DNA from: Eubacterium sp.
Lineage (GTDB): Bacteria > Bacillota > Clostridia > Lachnospirales > Lachnospiraceae
Assembly (NCBI GenBank): GCA_024681515.1
Contig: JAILAR010000106.1
Location: 16,443 to 80,442 of the forward strand
Reading direction: 5' to 3'
DNA length: 64,000 nt
Positions 43,345 through 52,590 of the stretch are shown piece after piece. Numbering within the stretch: the stretch's first letter is position 1; the number at the start of each line of letters is the position of its first letter. The notes under the pieces are model-generated. The model saw only the letters and a list, made by a program, of their open reading frames with translations, ran no database searches and had not been told where the DNA came from. The translations under genes were made by a program, and so were the position numbers.

Positions 43345-43417
43345 GAAAGAGGACTTCAAGGACGGGCCGAAAGAGAGTTATGAAAACGTCAGGTTTACTG
43401 ATGAAAGGATGGGAACT

Positions 43418-46400
43418 ATGGAAAAAAGAGCAAGAGGGAAAGGGCATATCGCAAGGCGCGTGACTGCATTTTTGCTCGCAGTGGCTATGGTGTTCAGTGT
43501 GGTATATCTGAACGGCCGGAAAGAGGTGTCCGAAGCGGAGATCGCGATCACGGATGATAACTTTCTGGAGCAGTTTAAGGATGAACTGATCTCTCCCACG
43601 GGAGTGGCGAATATGATGGTTTTGTTACCTGCGACTCCTTCTTTAACCAATCCGGTAAATTTAAGTCTGAAACTTCCGGAGCCGGGGGAGAATTATGCGT
43701 GGTATAAACAGGGAGAGGAACCCTCCGCTTCCGCTGATGTGCTCACCGAGGGAACCCGCGTGACGCGCATAACCAGTGATGAAGGACATGTTATTCTTTA
43801 TCATGTTGTTCCCGGGGTGGCACCGGCAGCGGATGATGATCCGGAAACTCCCGATGTGGATGAAACCGTCGGAGTCAATGCCGTGGCTGAAAAGGTAAGG
43901 GAACTCTACTTTTCAACTTTGCAGGTGCGGGAGATGAAAGATTCTGCCGCCGTGGAAAACGGTAAGATCGAGTGGAAGAATTGGTCGTTTGAGGAGAATA
44001 GAACAGAGGGTGTCCAGAATCCCGGTACGCCTGATGAAGCTCCGGTTGTGAGTTATTATTATGGTTCTGCTCTGTATGCATACGACACCGGGGATGTAGA
44101 TACCGAAAAAACCGATGCAGATATCACCGAATGGAAAAGCCGGAGTGAGATTCAGACTGCAGTCAATCAGGCCGGGAATGCATATGACGGGGATTACAGG
44201 ATCTATAAAAAGGTCGTATTGCCGGATACAGCCAATACGGTATGGATGTTCAGCTCTGCGAAGTTTAACCGTGACTTCTACATGAATATCACGGACGTGT
44301 CCATTTCCGCAGATGGTGAAAGCGGATCCTATGATTCTTCCTCAAAAGCACTGTCCATCGATAAGGTGGCACCGAAGGCGGATGTGGAGATCGCATTTAC
44401 GACGACGGATGATACGTTATCATCCATCAAGGCAGTGAATGATGCGGATTCGACCGAGGAATATACGGCCGCTGCCGGTGAGACGACTGTTACGATCACC
44501 GGAGATGAAGCAAATGAAGGCCTGACCAAGAACTTTACGATCACCGTTGAATGCACCGGTAAGAAAACGGAGACCTATACGGCTTCCATCACTTACGTTG
44601 TTGCGAAACCGAAGATCGAGAACGTCCGTGTTGCGATCCAGGGTGTGGATGCGGCAAAGGCGTCAGACGACAAGTACTATATCAATAAAGATGACAATGA
44701 TGTAAAGATCAAAGCAGATGTAAAGGTAGAGGGACAGAATGTAAATCTTTCCTCCATCGAGCTGCAGGATGCCACCAGCGGTGACGTGCTTGCAACGAAG
44801 ACGGTAGGCGGCACGGAGGCACATCCGGAATTCCTGATCCCGGGAGATCTGCCGAGCGGACTTCCTGTTGGTGACAGCAGTTATAAAATCTGCGTAAAGA
44901 CGGATAAGCAGGGTGAGATCCTTTCGGATGCCATTGACATCTTCTACGATGTGGCGATCCCGACCTATGGAACCGTAGAAGCAAGCCAGACGGCAAAGGG
45001 TGTGGACTATGATCAGACCTCCGATACAGACGGAGTCTTCCCGGATCTCTTTACCACGAAACAGCCGATCACAATGGTAACCACCGTTGTAGATAAGACC
45101 AATCCGGTCACCCCGCAGAGTGGTGTGAGCTATGTAAAGCTCTTTATCGGTGAGGATGCAAATAATCTGACGGTTGAAGAAGCGGTCAGCTTTGACAATA
45201 CCCTCGGAACGGCAACGTCGACCATCCCGGCGGATCATCTGAGCAATTATCAGGGCAAGACCGTATATGCAAAGTTTATCGCTTATGATTATGCCGGAAA
45301 CCCGGCAGAGCAGCTGCTGACACTGACTTTCAGCGAAGATGAGGTTCATATCACAAAAGAATTTGTGGAACCGGAGACCCAGCTGAATAATGAGGATGCG
45401 ACAAATGTAGGAGCGTTCTCCGTAAAGTACACACTGGTTACCGATATGCCGCTTTATAAGGCTACCTTTGATGCAAAGGAAGACGGTACATCACTGACAC
45501 AGCAGGTTTATTCCCAGACGGATCCCGAGCTGACTGCAAAGAGCTATGCGGACGGTTTTTATACCTATGAGATCACTGTTCCGATCTCCCGGACGACATC
45601 TGTGGAGTATACGGATCTGATCCTGGCAGCAGAGACGGTGATGGGAGCAACCTCCCAGAATCAGATTCAGGCGATCCGGATCGATCTGATCGGCGGTGAG
45701 TTTGCCTTTGCGGATCCGGAGATCGAGAATCGGATCGCAAACGGTGAGTATTTCCATGATCTGGTACTCAAAGTGAACTTCTCCGAGCAGAAGACGGATG
45801 ACACAAACCCGAACGAATATCGGAGCGGATTCTTCAAGAAATATGACCGTTCCATTCCGCCGGCAGAAATGAAGGGTATCGAGGAGGTTACCTCCTATGT
45901 GCTGGCAGATGATCAGATGACCGGTATGGCGGCGCTTCAGATCAGTTCTTCTACGGATAAGGCCGGAACGGAAGTTTCGTTCAATCTGTATGACAAGGTA
46001 GGAAATGTAGCGACCTTCGGACCGATCATGATCCACGTGGATGGTTCTCTTCCGAAGACCAAGGATATGAAAGCGGTTTCCGGTTCGTATGTTGTTACGG
46101 AAGGCGCAAAGGGCAACAAGCGTCTGCTCCCCGGAGATCCGATCCTGTCCTTCACGACAACGGATAATATCCAGGTAGTAAAGGTAGATGCGACCATCGC
46201 AAAGCCGGATAAGAGCAAAGCAGACATTGCTTCCTTCCTGACGGACTGCAATCTTCCGGCAACCAAGCTGAGCCAGCTGCTGGGTGAGAAAGCGGCAGAC
46301 GGAACATACAAACTGACACTGGACATCTATGATCAGATGATCCTGGACAATCTTTCCACGCAGGATCCGGTGGAGCAGTCTCTGACCTTTATCGTAGATA

Positions 46401-48877
46401 ATACGCCGCCGGAAGTGTCCGTAGATTTTGCGGATTCTGGCATTATCCGTAACGGAAAGTATACCAATGAAGAAACCGTAAAAGTGATCCTCTACGCAGA
46501 CGATGCATATCTTGATGATAGCAGTCTGGTAGTGGCTGACAATGGAGTAAAGAAGGGTGTATCCTGGGAAGAGTCTCCTGCAGGTGGTATGACCGCTGAA
46601 ATGGATGTTGCCGGAGAGGGTACCCATAAGATCACGCTGTACGCAAAGGACAGAGTCGGAAATGATAACATCACATCGCCCCTTACCTTTGTGATCGATA
46701 CAACGGATCCGGTGGTTACCACCACGCTGAACGGTGCGGTATATACGGAGTCTGACTTTAAGTATCTCGCAGACACTGCAAAAGCAGGCATCAAGGTCGA
46801 GGACAAGAACAAGGATACGGCTCATGGGCTGACGGTTCGCGTGATCAAGGAACTGACCGATGGTACGACAGACGATACAGGTGCCATGGCAGATCAGAAG
46901 GAAGGCGAGCGTTCCTTCAGCGACAATGCAAAGTATACCATCCGTTATAAGGTTGTGGACCTTGCCGGAAATGAAGTGACTGTCAACAATCGGTTTGTAG
47001 TTGACCGTATGAAGCCGGTGAACGATATCAAGATCCGGAAGCCGCAGGACGCAGCAAAGTTCGGTACATTTAAAGAAAACTATAACAATAAGGAAACCGG
47101 CGTTTCCTATGACTATGCAAGATATTTCAATCATGATGTGACCATGGATCTGACGGTGCAGGATTTCAATCTGACAGAGATCCTTGTGACCGATGGCGGA
47201 ACCACCGTGAAGCGGTATGACCGCGAGTCCGGCGGCTTCACAGCAGGTTCAAACGGAAACTATAGTTCGGTTTACACCGCTTCTTCGGAAGGCGTTCACA
47301 ACATCGTGATCACGGCAAAGGATGCTTCCGGAAATGTTTCCACGACACAGACAGTATCCTTCGTTATCGACAAGACGGCGCCGGTGGTTTCTACAACACT
47401 GAACGGTACCCCCTTCAGTGAAGGTGATTCCGTAAGATACCTGACATCGGGCGGTACGGTTGCTGCTACGGTATCCGATACGAACAAGGATGAAGCAGAC
47501 CTGTCCCGTACGGTACAGATGACACCTCCGGGTTCATCCGCATCCGTTTCCACGGCAAAGGTTGCAGAAGGCTCGGGAGATTTCTCCACCGATGCTGATT
47601 ATGTGGTCAGCTTCAAGGCCATTGACCGTGCCGGAAATGAAAGTGCAGTCAGAAACGTATCTTTCCGTGTGGATAAGCTTGCTCCGGAACTGACCATCAG
47701 CGGTGTTGAAAACGGCGGAACTTCCACAAAAGAAGTAAGCGTTACCTACAATGTGCATGAGGCGTTCTATCAGGATATGACCGCTGCCTCCGTTAAGGTT
47801 TACAAGAAGGTGGACGGCGCATCCGAGAGTCTGCTCAGAACCGTTGATATCAAGGGAACCGGATTGGATTCCTCCGTAACGGAATCTTTTAAAGACGACG
47901 GTGAGTACCGTTTTGAGTTTGATGCTGAGGATAAGGTCGGCAATAAGGCACATACCGGCTACAGCTTCATTCTGGATGCTACGGCTCCGACGCTGGTCCT
48001 GAACGGTGTCAAGAACTACGATAAGACGAAATCGGATGTCATCATGGATGTCCTGCTGACAGAAAACTTCTTCAAGAGCAATACCATGAAGGTGGACGGA
48101 AGCAGAGTGGATATTGACGGAAAGAAGAATACGGTCAGCATGGAGACACCGGATCCGACAGCCGGTAAAGAAGTGAAGTATTCGCATACCTTCAAAGAGG
48201 ACGGTATCTATGATGTAGATGTATCCTCAAAGGATAAGGCGGGCAACCAGTCCGCACAGGCAGTGCATTTCACCATCGACAAGACGGCTCCGGAGATCGG
48301 AGACCTGTCGCGTTACGATGGAGTGACCCTGAACAAGTTTGTCTGGGATATCGATGAGAACAGTCTCGTAAAGGATCTGACGGTATGTGATGTGACCATC
48401 TATCTGGACGGTGTCGTATATGACGGAACCGCAACCCTGTCGGATGGCTCTCATACACTGAAAGTAACCGCAGTAGATGAACTTGGAAATGAATCCTCCA
48501 AGGAAGTCAGCTTCATGCTGGACCAGATCGCTCCGAACATTATCGTCAGCGGTATTGAGGATAAGCAGGAGATCCTGGAGCCTGTGACCGTTAACATTTC
48601 TCTCCAGATCGGTGAGGATTCTCTGGATTCCGTAACCCTGAACGGTGAGAACAAGGTAATGGACGGAAACACGGCAACGTTTAAGGTGGACGCAGCCGGC
48701 GATTACAATCTTGTGGTCAAAGCACATGATAAGGCCGGAAATGAAAGTGTTCTGGACTGGAACTTCACCTACGGTAAAAAGTTCAACTGGTGGTGGATCG
48801 TAGCCATCGGCGGAGGTATCTGCCTCCTGGCACTGATCATTCTTCTGATCCGCCGGAAGAGCTGGAAACAAAAATAA
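43418..48877 (+). CDS. Giant surface protein with Ig-like repeats and C-terminal membrane anchor
   Basis: 1819 residues from ATG 43418, which has AAAGGATG at proper distance; ATG 43409 is possible. Signal peptide: RRVTAFLLAVAMVFSVVYL. Residues about 290-1780 are Ig-like beta-sandwich repeats. Their joints read VDNTPPEV, VIDTTDPVV, VIDKTAPVV, ILDATAPTL, TIDKTAPEI and MLDQIAPNI, each followed by strands ending in [KD]-x-GN-x-S. The C-terminus has one membrane segment (WWWIVAIGGGICLLALIILLI) and a short RRKSWKQK tail, so it is membrane-anchored rather than sortase-linked. It likely adheres or senses outside the cell. Position at the end of the kinase/FHA cluster suggests it is regulated by, or signals to, that system. 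Confidence 0.87.
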   Translation: MEKRARGKGHIARRVTAFLLAVAMVFSVVYLNGRKEVSEAEIAITDDNFLEQFKDELISPTGVANMMVLLPATPSLTNPVNLSLKLPEPGENYAWYKQGEEPSASADVLTEGTRVTRITSDEGHVILYHVVPGVAPAADDDPETPDVDETVGVNAVAEKVRELYFSTLQVREMKDSAAVENGKIEWKNWSFEENRTEGVQNPGTPDEAPVVSYYYGSALYAYDTGDVDTEKTDADITEWKSRSEIQTAVNQAGNAYDGDYRIYKKVVLPDTANTVWMFSSAKFNRDFYMNITDVSISADGESGSYDSSSKALSIDKVAPKADVEIAFTTTDDTLSSIKAVNDADSTEEYTAAAGETTVTITGDEANEGLTKNFTITVECTGKKTETYTASITYVVAKPKIENVRVAIQGVDAAKASDDKYYINKDDNDVKIKADVKVEGQNVNLSSIELQDATSGDVLATKTVGGTEAHPEFLIPGDLPSGLPVGDSSYKICVKTDKQGEILSDAIDIFYDVAIPTYGTVEASQTAKGVDYDQTSDTDGVFPDLFTTKQPITMVTTVVDKTNPVTPQSGVSYVKLFIGEDANNLTVEEAVSFDNTLGTATSTIPADHLSNYQGKTVYAKFIAYDYAGNPAEQLLTLTFSEDEVHITKEFVEPETQLNNEDATNVGAFSVKYTLVTDMPLYKATFDAKEDGTSLTQQVYSQTDPELTAKSYADGFYTYEITVPISRTTSVEYTDLILAAETVMGATSQNQIQAIRIDLIGGEFAFADPEIENRIANGEYFHDLVLKVNFSEQKTDDTNPNEYRSGFFKKYDRSIPPAEMKGIEEVTSYVLADDQMTGMAALQISSSTDKAGTEVSFNLYDKVGNVATFGPIMIHVDGSLPKTKDMKAVSGSYVVTEGAKGNKRLLPGDPILSFTTTDNIQVVKVDATIAKPDKSKADIASFLTDCNLPATKLSQLLGEKAADGTYKLTLDIYDQMILDNLSTQDPVEQSLTFIVDNTPPEVSVDFADSGIIRNGKYTNEETVKVILYADDAYLDDSSLVVADNGVKKGVSWEESPAGGMTAEMDVAGEGTHKITLYAKDRVGNDNITSPLTFVIDTTDPVVTTTLNGAVYTESDFKYLADTAKAGIKVEDKNKDTAHGLTVRVIKELTDGTTDDTGAMADQKEGERSFSDNAKYTIRYKVVDLAGNEVTVNNRFVVDRMKPVNDIKIRKPQDAAKFGTFKENYNNKETGVSYDYARYFNHDVTMDLTVQDFNLTEILVTDGGTTVKRYDRESGGFTAGSNGNYSSVYTASSEGVHNIVITAKDASGNVSTTQTVSFVIDKTAPVVSTTLNGTPFSEGDSVRYLTSGGTVAATVSDTNKDEADLSRTVQMTPPGSSASVSTAKVAEGSGDFSTDADYVVSFKAIDRAGNESAVRNVSFRVDKLAPELTISGVENGGTSTKEVSVTYNVHEAFYQDMTAASVKVYKKVDGASESLLRTVDIKGTGLDSSVTESFKDDGEYRFEFDAEDKVGNKAHTGYSFILDATAPTLVLNGVKNYDKTKSDVIMDVLLTENFFKSNTMKVDGSRVDIDGKKNTVSMETPDPTAGKEVKYSHTFKEDGIYDVDVSSKDKAGNQSAQAVHFTIDKTAPEIGDLSRYDGVTLNKFVWDIDENSLVKDLTVCDVTIYLDGVVYDGTATLSDGSHTLKVTAVDELGNESSKEVSFMLDQIAPNIIVSGIEDKQEILEPVTVNISLQIGEDSLDSVTLNGENKVMDGNTATFKVDAAGDYNLVVKAHDKAGNESVLDWNFTYGKKFNWWWIVAIGGGICLLALIILLIRRKSWKQK

Positions 48878-48911
48878 ACTGGTTCTGTGAATCAGAGTTT
48901 GATCTGCGCGC

Positions 48912-48939
48912 GGGCGGTGAGGCTTCCCTCACCGCCCGT
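48912..48939. other. GC-rich perfect hairpin
   Basis: GGGCGGTGAGG and CCTCACCGCCC pair around CTTC, about 35 bases after the Ig-repeat stop. No T-tract follows, so termination is uncertain. Confidence 0.45.
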
Positions 48940-49050
48940 GTGATTATGCGAGAGCAATGTGCCGTGTGGCATAGGGCGTATATCATGGCGGTGAACCGGG
49001 AAAAGCGTACGGCGAACCGGCTGCGTCAGTAGAGACTGGAGAGACGAAAC

Positions 49051-49722
49051 ATGAAATTCAAGGCAGTCGTTTTTGATATGGACGGTGTGATCTTCGATTC
49101 CGAGAAGGTTTACCGTATGATGGAGCACAGAGCGGCTGCAAAGTACGGTCTTCCGGATGAAAAGGTGGAGCCTTTCTGCAATCTGATCGCCGGAGGGACC
49201 AAGGATACAAACCGGAAGCATTTTGAGGCCATGTTCGGAACGGATATTGATTACATGGAGTTTCGTGAGGTTGTAAATTCCGGCGTGGATGCTTACGGTA
49301 GAGATCCTGGATATGACGTAAAGCCGGGGATCCGGGAACTGCTTTCGTTTCTGAAGGAGCAGGGGATCCTGGTGGGACTGGCAACCTCCACAGCGAGGGA
49401 ACGAGCGGAATATCATCTGAAACGGCACGGATTGTATGATTATTTTGACCGGATCATTTACGGAGACATGGTAAAGCGTGGAAAACCCAATCCGGACATT
49501 TATCTGACAGCCTGCGAGACCCTTGGGGTCTCTCCGCAGGAAACCGTGGGTGTGGAGGATTCCATCAATGGGGTCGTATCCTCCGGTCGGGCAGGACTCT
49601 TTACGGCCATGGTGGTGGATCTGATCGAGCCCAATGAGACGGCGCTGGAGCATGCGGATGTGGTGTTCCGCTCTGCGGAGGAACTGCATCGGATGCTGGC
49701 CTCGGACGCGCTTGCTGAATAG
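49051..49722 (+). CDS. HAD-superfamily phosphatase (beta-phosphoglucomutase-like)
   Basis: 223 residues. The four HAD motifs are in order: VFDMDGVIFDSE (nucleophile and acid Asp), LATST, the Lys in VKRGKPNPDIYL, and VGVEDSINGV. The helical cap between motifs I and II places it in the subfamily with beta-phosphoglucomutase and small sugar-phosphate phosphatases. The substrate cannot be read from sequence. RBS GGAGAGAC. The neighbours give no pathway hint. Confidence 0.9.
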   Translation: MKFKAVVFDMDGVIFDSEKVYRMMEHRAAAKYGLPDEKVEPFCNLIAGGTKDTNRKHFEAMFGTDIDYMEFREVVNSGVDAYGRDPGYDVKPGIRELLSFLKEQGILVGLATSTARERAEYHLKRHGLYDYFDRIIYGDMVKRGKPNPDIYLTACETLGVSPQETVGVEDSINGVVSSGRAGLFTAMVVDLIEPNETALEHADVVFRSAEELHRMLASDALAE

Positions 49723-49743
49723 GGGTTCGGGATATGATGACCC

Positions 49744-49809
49744 ACGAAGTGCGCCTCAGTGCGAAGTGCTGAATGGTTATGAAGCACGCATGTGTGCGAA
49801 GTATTGAAT
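49744..49809. repeat. Dispersed small palindromes, copies C and D (CGAAGT family)
   Basis: Two adjacent copies end in GTGCGAAGTGCTGAAT (to 49774) and GTGCGAAGTATTGAAT (to 49809); the second has a GCAC-GCAT-GTGC stem. They match the copies at 325 and 32059. The promoter at 49804 overlaps the end of copy D. Confidence 0.45.
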
Positions 49810-49834
49810 AGTCACTAAGTGGTTTTAGTATAAT
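49804..49834 (+). promoter_or_regulatory. Promoter for the hexapeptide acyltransferase
   Basis: TTGAAT (4 of 6), 19-base spacer, TATAAT (49829-49834). The expected transcription start near 49841 excludes the ATG at 49841 as a usable start and supports ATG 49874. Confidence 0.55.
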
Positions 49835-49873
49835 GGAAATATGGTCGAATCTATTTTTGGAAAGAAGGAACGC

Positions 49874-50485
49874 ATGGACGGAAAAAGACTTTGGAGAACC
49901 ATCCGCCTGAACCTGTATCTGAAAAAAGGGAAGAAGGCAAAATACATCCGAAGAAAGAAGATTTTTGCGAACTTCGGGAAGGGCAGTGGATATGCGCTTC
50001 GGACGATCCCGCTGTATCCGGAACTGATCAGTATCGGCAACTATGTCCGCATAGCTCCGAAGGTGACCTTTGTAACCCACGATGTGGTAAATGCCATCTG
50101 GAACAGTGATCCGAATTTTCCGGGCCATGGATCCTATCGGGAATACATGGGCTGCATTCAGATCGATGATAATGTATTTGTAGGTGTGGGCGTGACCATT
50201 ATGGCAAATGTCCATATCGGAAGCAATGTTGTGATCGGCGCGGACAGTCTGGTGACGAAGGATCTTCCCGGCGGATACGTTTATGCGGGTGTACCTGCAA
50301 AACCGATCTGTACGATCGAGGAATTTGCGGCAAAAAGGGAGGCCGGGATCCGGTATCCGGAGGGCTTTGCCCGCAGCGGAGATTCCATCGGTCCGGAGTT
50401 CGCAAAATGGCTTTGGGATGATTTTCGCCGGCAGCGGAATGAAAAGCAGGCGGATCCGGATAATAAAGATCACGAGAATAAATAA
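49874..50485 (+). CDS. Left-handed beta-helix acyltransferase (CatB/LacA-like)
   Basis: 203 residues from ATG 49874, preceded by AGAAGGA and placed downstream of the inferred transcription start. Hexapeptide-repeat rungs are visible: ISIGNYVRIAPKVTF, IQIDDNVFVGVGVTIMANVHIGSNVVIGADSLVTKDLP, then the typical GGYVYAGVPAKPI closing. His in TFVTHDV is in the usual catalytic place. Such trimers acetylate sugars or antibiotics, often surface glycans; the substrate is unknown. It stands alone between the HAD and SCIFF genes. Confidence 0.87.
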   Translation: MDGKRLWRTIRLNLYLKKGKKAKYIRRKKIFANFGKGSGYALRTIPLYPELISIGNYVRIAPKVTFVTHDVVNAIWNSDPNFPGHGSYREYMGCIQIDDNVFVGVGVTIMANVHIGSNVVIGADSLVTKDLPGGYVYAGVPAKPICTIEEFAAKREAGIRYPEGFARSGDSIGPEFAKWLWDDFRRQRNEKQADPDNKDHENK

Positions 50486-50495
50486 AAAGTTTGCT

Positions 50496-50523
50496 TTGCT
50501 TTTACAGACGAATGTGTTATAAT
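50496..50523 (+). promoter_or_regulatory. scfA: Promoter for the SCIFF genes
   Basis: TTGCTT, 16-base spacer, TATAAT (50518-50523) preceded by TGT to make an extended -10. A leader stem GCGTCAAAC with GTTTTGACG (about 50534-50562) lies before the ribosome site. Confidence 0.55.
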
Positions 50524-50596
50524 ACGGCACGGGTGCGTCAAACGCCCTGTTTTGACGTGATTTACAATACAGAAAATGATTTAGGAGGAATCCATC

Positions 50597-50737
50597 ATGG
50601 AGAGAATCAAGACTTTGACAGAGACAACTTATCAGGAGACACAGGAGCACGGCGGATGTGGTGAGTGCCAGACATCCTGCCAGTCTGCATGCAAGACATC
50701 CTGCACAGTAGGAAATCAGAGCTGCGAGAACCGGTAA
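50597..50737 (+). CDS. scfA: SCIFF ranthipeptide precursor (six Cys in forty-five)
   Basis: 46 residues; AGGAGG eight bases upstream. Six cysteines (C21, C24, C28, C32, C36, C43) lie in a 23-residue stretch with the pattern CGEC…C…C…C…C, preceded by a leader starting MERIKTLTETTYQE and a Gly-Gly. This is the near-universal Clostridia SCIFF peptide, whose cysteines become thioether-linked to neighbouring residues by the radical SAM enzyme encoded downstream. The C-terminal core QTSCQSACKTSCTVGNQSC carries the Thr/Ser acceptor candidates. Its biological role is not settled; signalling has been proposed for ranthipeptides. Confidence 0.95.
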   Translation: MERIKTLTETTYQETQEHGGCGECQTSCQSACKTSCTVGNQSCENR

Positions 50738-50772
50738 GAGACAAAGCTTTCCCTTAGACAGGTGATCATGTG

Positions 50773-50806
50773 AAGGGGACAATCCCATGCGGATGGTCCT
50801 CTTTGC
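50773..50806 (+). terminator. Attenuator-like hairpin between scfA and scfB
   Basis: AGGGGAC and GTCCTCT pair (one G-U) with an inner CCCATGCGGATGG loop, followed by TTTGCTT. A partial terminator here would favour the peptide over its enzyme. The GTG at 50770 lies in it and is not a credible start. Confidence 0.5.
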
Positions 50807-50871
50807 TTGCATGTTTGTGGTTATCATATTCTTTTGAATCTATTATTACAATGTGTTTTTCGGAGAACGGC

Positions 50872-52404
50872 ATGAAGCAGGTGCATCAATTTAAGAATAA
50901 CGGATATAATATCGTACTGGATGTGTGCAGCGGCTCCGTGCATGTGGTGGATGATCTGGTCTATGATCTGATCGCCATCTACGGGGAATATGAGAACGCG
51001 TCGGATGTAACCTCGGATCCTTCTAAGCGATCTGCATCAGGTGATGGTGCGACGGATCGAAAAAAAGGGATCGTCAAACGTCTGAAGGAGGCATATCCGG
51101 CAGAGACGGAGGCATCCATCGCGGAGGCTTATGACGCCGTGCAGCATCTGGTGGATACCGGACGGCTGTTTACGGAAGAAAAATACCAGGAAGCGGTGAT
51201 CGACTTTAAGAAGCGGAAGACCGTGGTGAAGGCGCTCTGTCTGAATGTGTCCCATGACTGCAATCTGGCCTGCAAATACTGCTTTGCAGGGCAAGGTGAA
51301 TACCATGGGGATCGTGCACTGATGTCTTTGGAAGTCGGAAAACAGGCACTGGATTTCCTGATCGAGAACTCCGGAAGCCGCAGGAATCTGGAAGTGGATT
51401 TCTTCGGGGGTGAACCTCTCATGAACTTCGAGGTGGTGAAGGAGCTGGTGGCATACGGCCGGCAGCGGGAGAAGGAGACCGGAAAAAATTTCCGATTTAC
51501 GCTTACCACCAATGGAATCCTGCTGGATGACGAAGTTATCGACTTCGCCAATCGGGAGCTGAAAAATGTAGTGCTGTCCATCGACGGACGGCGGGCCGTG
51601 AATGACGCCATGCGTCCAACACGGAACGGGAAGGGAAGCTATGATGTGATCCTTCCGAAATATAAGAATTTTCAGGAGAAGCGGAAGGGTGAGTACTACA
51701 TCCGCGGAACCTTTACTCATAAGAATCTGGATTTCTGTGAGGACGTGGTCAGCCTGATGGATGAGGGCTTTAACGTGATCTCTATGGAACCGGTGGTGGC
51801 TCCGCCCGAGGAGGATTACGCCATCCGTGAGGAGGATGTGGAGTTCCTGAAGGAGCAGTACGATAAGCTGGCTGCAAAGCTGGTGGAACGTGCCCGGGAG
51901 GGACGCCCTGTCACCTTCTTCCATTTCATGATAGACCTCACCGGAGGACCCTGTGTTTACAAGCGGCTGGCCGGCTGCGGCTCCGGAACGGAGTATCTGG
52001 CTGTGACGCCCTGGGGCGATCTGTATCCTTGCCATCAGTTTGTGGGGGATGAGAAATTCCTGCTGGGAGATGTCCGGAAAGGCATTCAGCGGACGGACAT
52101 TGTGGAAGAATTCAAGTGCAACAATGTCTATGCCAAGGACAAATGCAAGTCCTGCTTTGCCCGGTTCTTCTGCAGCGGCGGCTGTGCGGCAAATGCCTAT
52201 CAGTTCCACGGGAAGATCCTGGAGGCTTACGACATCGGCTGTGAGCTGGAACGGAAACGTGTGGAATGCGCGCTGATGATGAAGGCGGCGCTGGCGGATC
52301 TGCCGGAGGCGGTAAGACCTGAAAGTACTCCGAGAAGCAGCGGATTCAGAAACTCCATAGACGATTCCTGCGCGGATACCTGCGAGGAACCGTGTGAGGA
52401 GTGA
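50872..52404 (+). CDS. scfB: Radical SAM SCIFF maturase
   Basis: 510 residues from ATG 50872 (GGAG eight bases upstream); the frame is open from 50770. The N-terminal 100 residues form the peptide-binding region (MKQVHQFKNNGYNIVLDVCSGSVH). The radical SAM core has CNLACKYC (C130, C134, C137) for the cleaving 4Fe-4S cluster and FFGGEPLMNF. The SPASM region near the C-terminus has GCGSG, CHQF, CKSCFARFFCSGGC and a final Cys for auxiliary clusters. It installs thioether crosslinks in the ScfA peptide. The extreme C-terminus adds a Cys-rich tail, SCADTCEEPCEE, which I do not know from the family. Confidence 0.94.
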   Translation: MKQVHQFKNNGYNIVLDVCSGSVHVVDDLVYDLIAIYGEYENASDVTSDPSKRSASGDGATDRKKGIVKRLKEAYPAETEASIAEAYDAVQHLVDTGRLFTEEKYQEAVIDFKKRKTVVKALCLNVSHDCNLACKYCFAGQGEYHGDRALMSLEVGKQALDFLIENSGSRRNLEVDFFGGEPLMNFEVVKELVAYGRQREKETGKNFRFTLTTNGILLDDEVIDFANRELKNVVLSIDGRRAVNDAMRPTRNGKGSYDVILPKYKNFQEKRKGEYYIRGTFTHKNLDFCEDVVSLMDEGFNVISMEPVVAPPEEDYAIREEDVEFLKEQYDKLAAKLVERAREGRPVTFFHFMIDLTGGPCVYKRLAGCGSGTEYLAVTPWGDLYPCHQFVGDEKFLLGDVRKGIQRTDIVEEFKCNNVYAKDKCKSCFARFFCSGGCAANAYQFHGKILEAYDIGCELERKRVECALMMKAALADLPEAVRPESTPRSSGFRNSIDDSCADTCEEPCEE

Positions 52405-52408
52405 TGGC

Positions 52409-52444
52409 ATGAATGCGAGTGACGGGATGAATACGAGTGACGGG
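52409..52444. repeat. Tandem 18-base repeat, two copies
   Basis: ATGAAT[GA]CGAGTGACGGG occurs twice head to tail directly after scfB. The block abuts the inverted-orientation copy of the GTCATTCTGA repeat. Confidence 0.8.
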
Positions 52445-52590
52445 ATTCTTCGTCACTGCGTTCCTCAGAATGACGTTCAACCTGTCATTCTGAACGAAGT
52501 GAAGAATCCTGACAGATCGCATGTCATTCTGAACGAAGTGAAGAGTCCTGACAGATCGCATGTCATTCTGAACGAAGTGAAGAGTCCTGA
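52441..52590. repeat. GTCATTCTGA interspersed repeat: one inverted and three direct copies
   Basis: Three direct copies start at 52483, 52523 and 52562 (about 29 bases each, 39-40 base period, beginning GTCATTCTGAACGAAGTG and ending CCTGA). An inverted, more divergent copy lies at 52441-52475. Another relative is at 60516-60550. Translated, these give the familiar false peptides HFVQND and VILNEVK; they are noncoding. Inverted copies can pair into long hairpins. Confidence 0.85.

Noticed and set aside
48790..49032. 80-codon frame spanning the Ig-repeat gene end
   Set aside because: It overlaps a coding end and a GC-rich hairpin and has no ribosome site.
50770..50871. N-terminal extension of the SCIFF maturase
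   Set aside because: GTG 50770 has no ribosome site and the stretch forms the attenuator hairpin; the family alignment begins near MKQVHQFKNNGYN.
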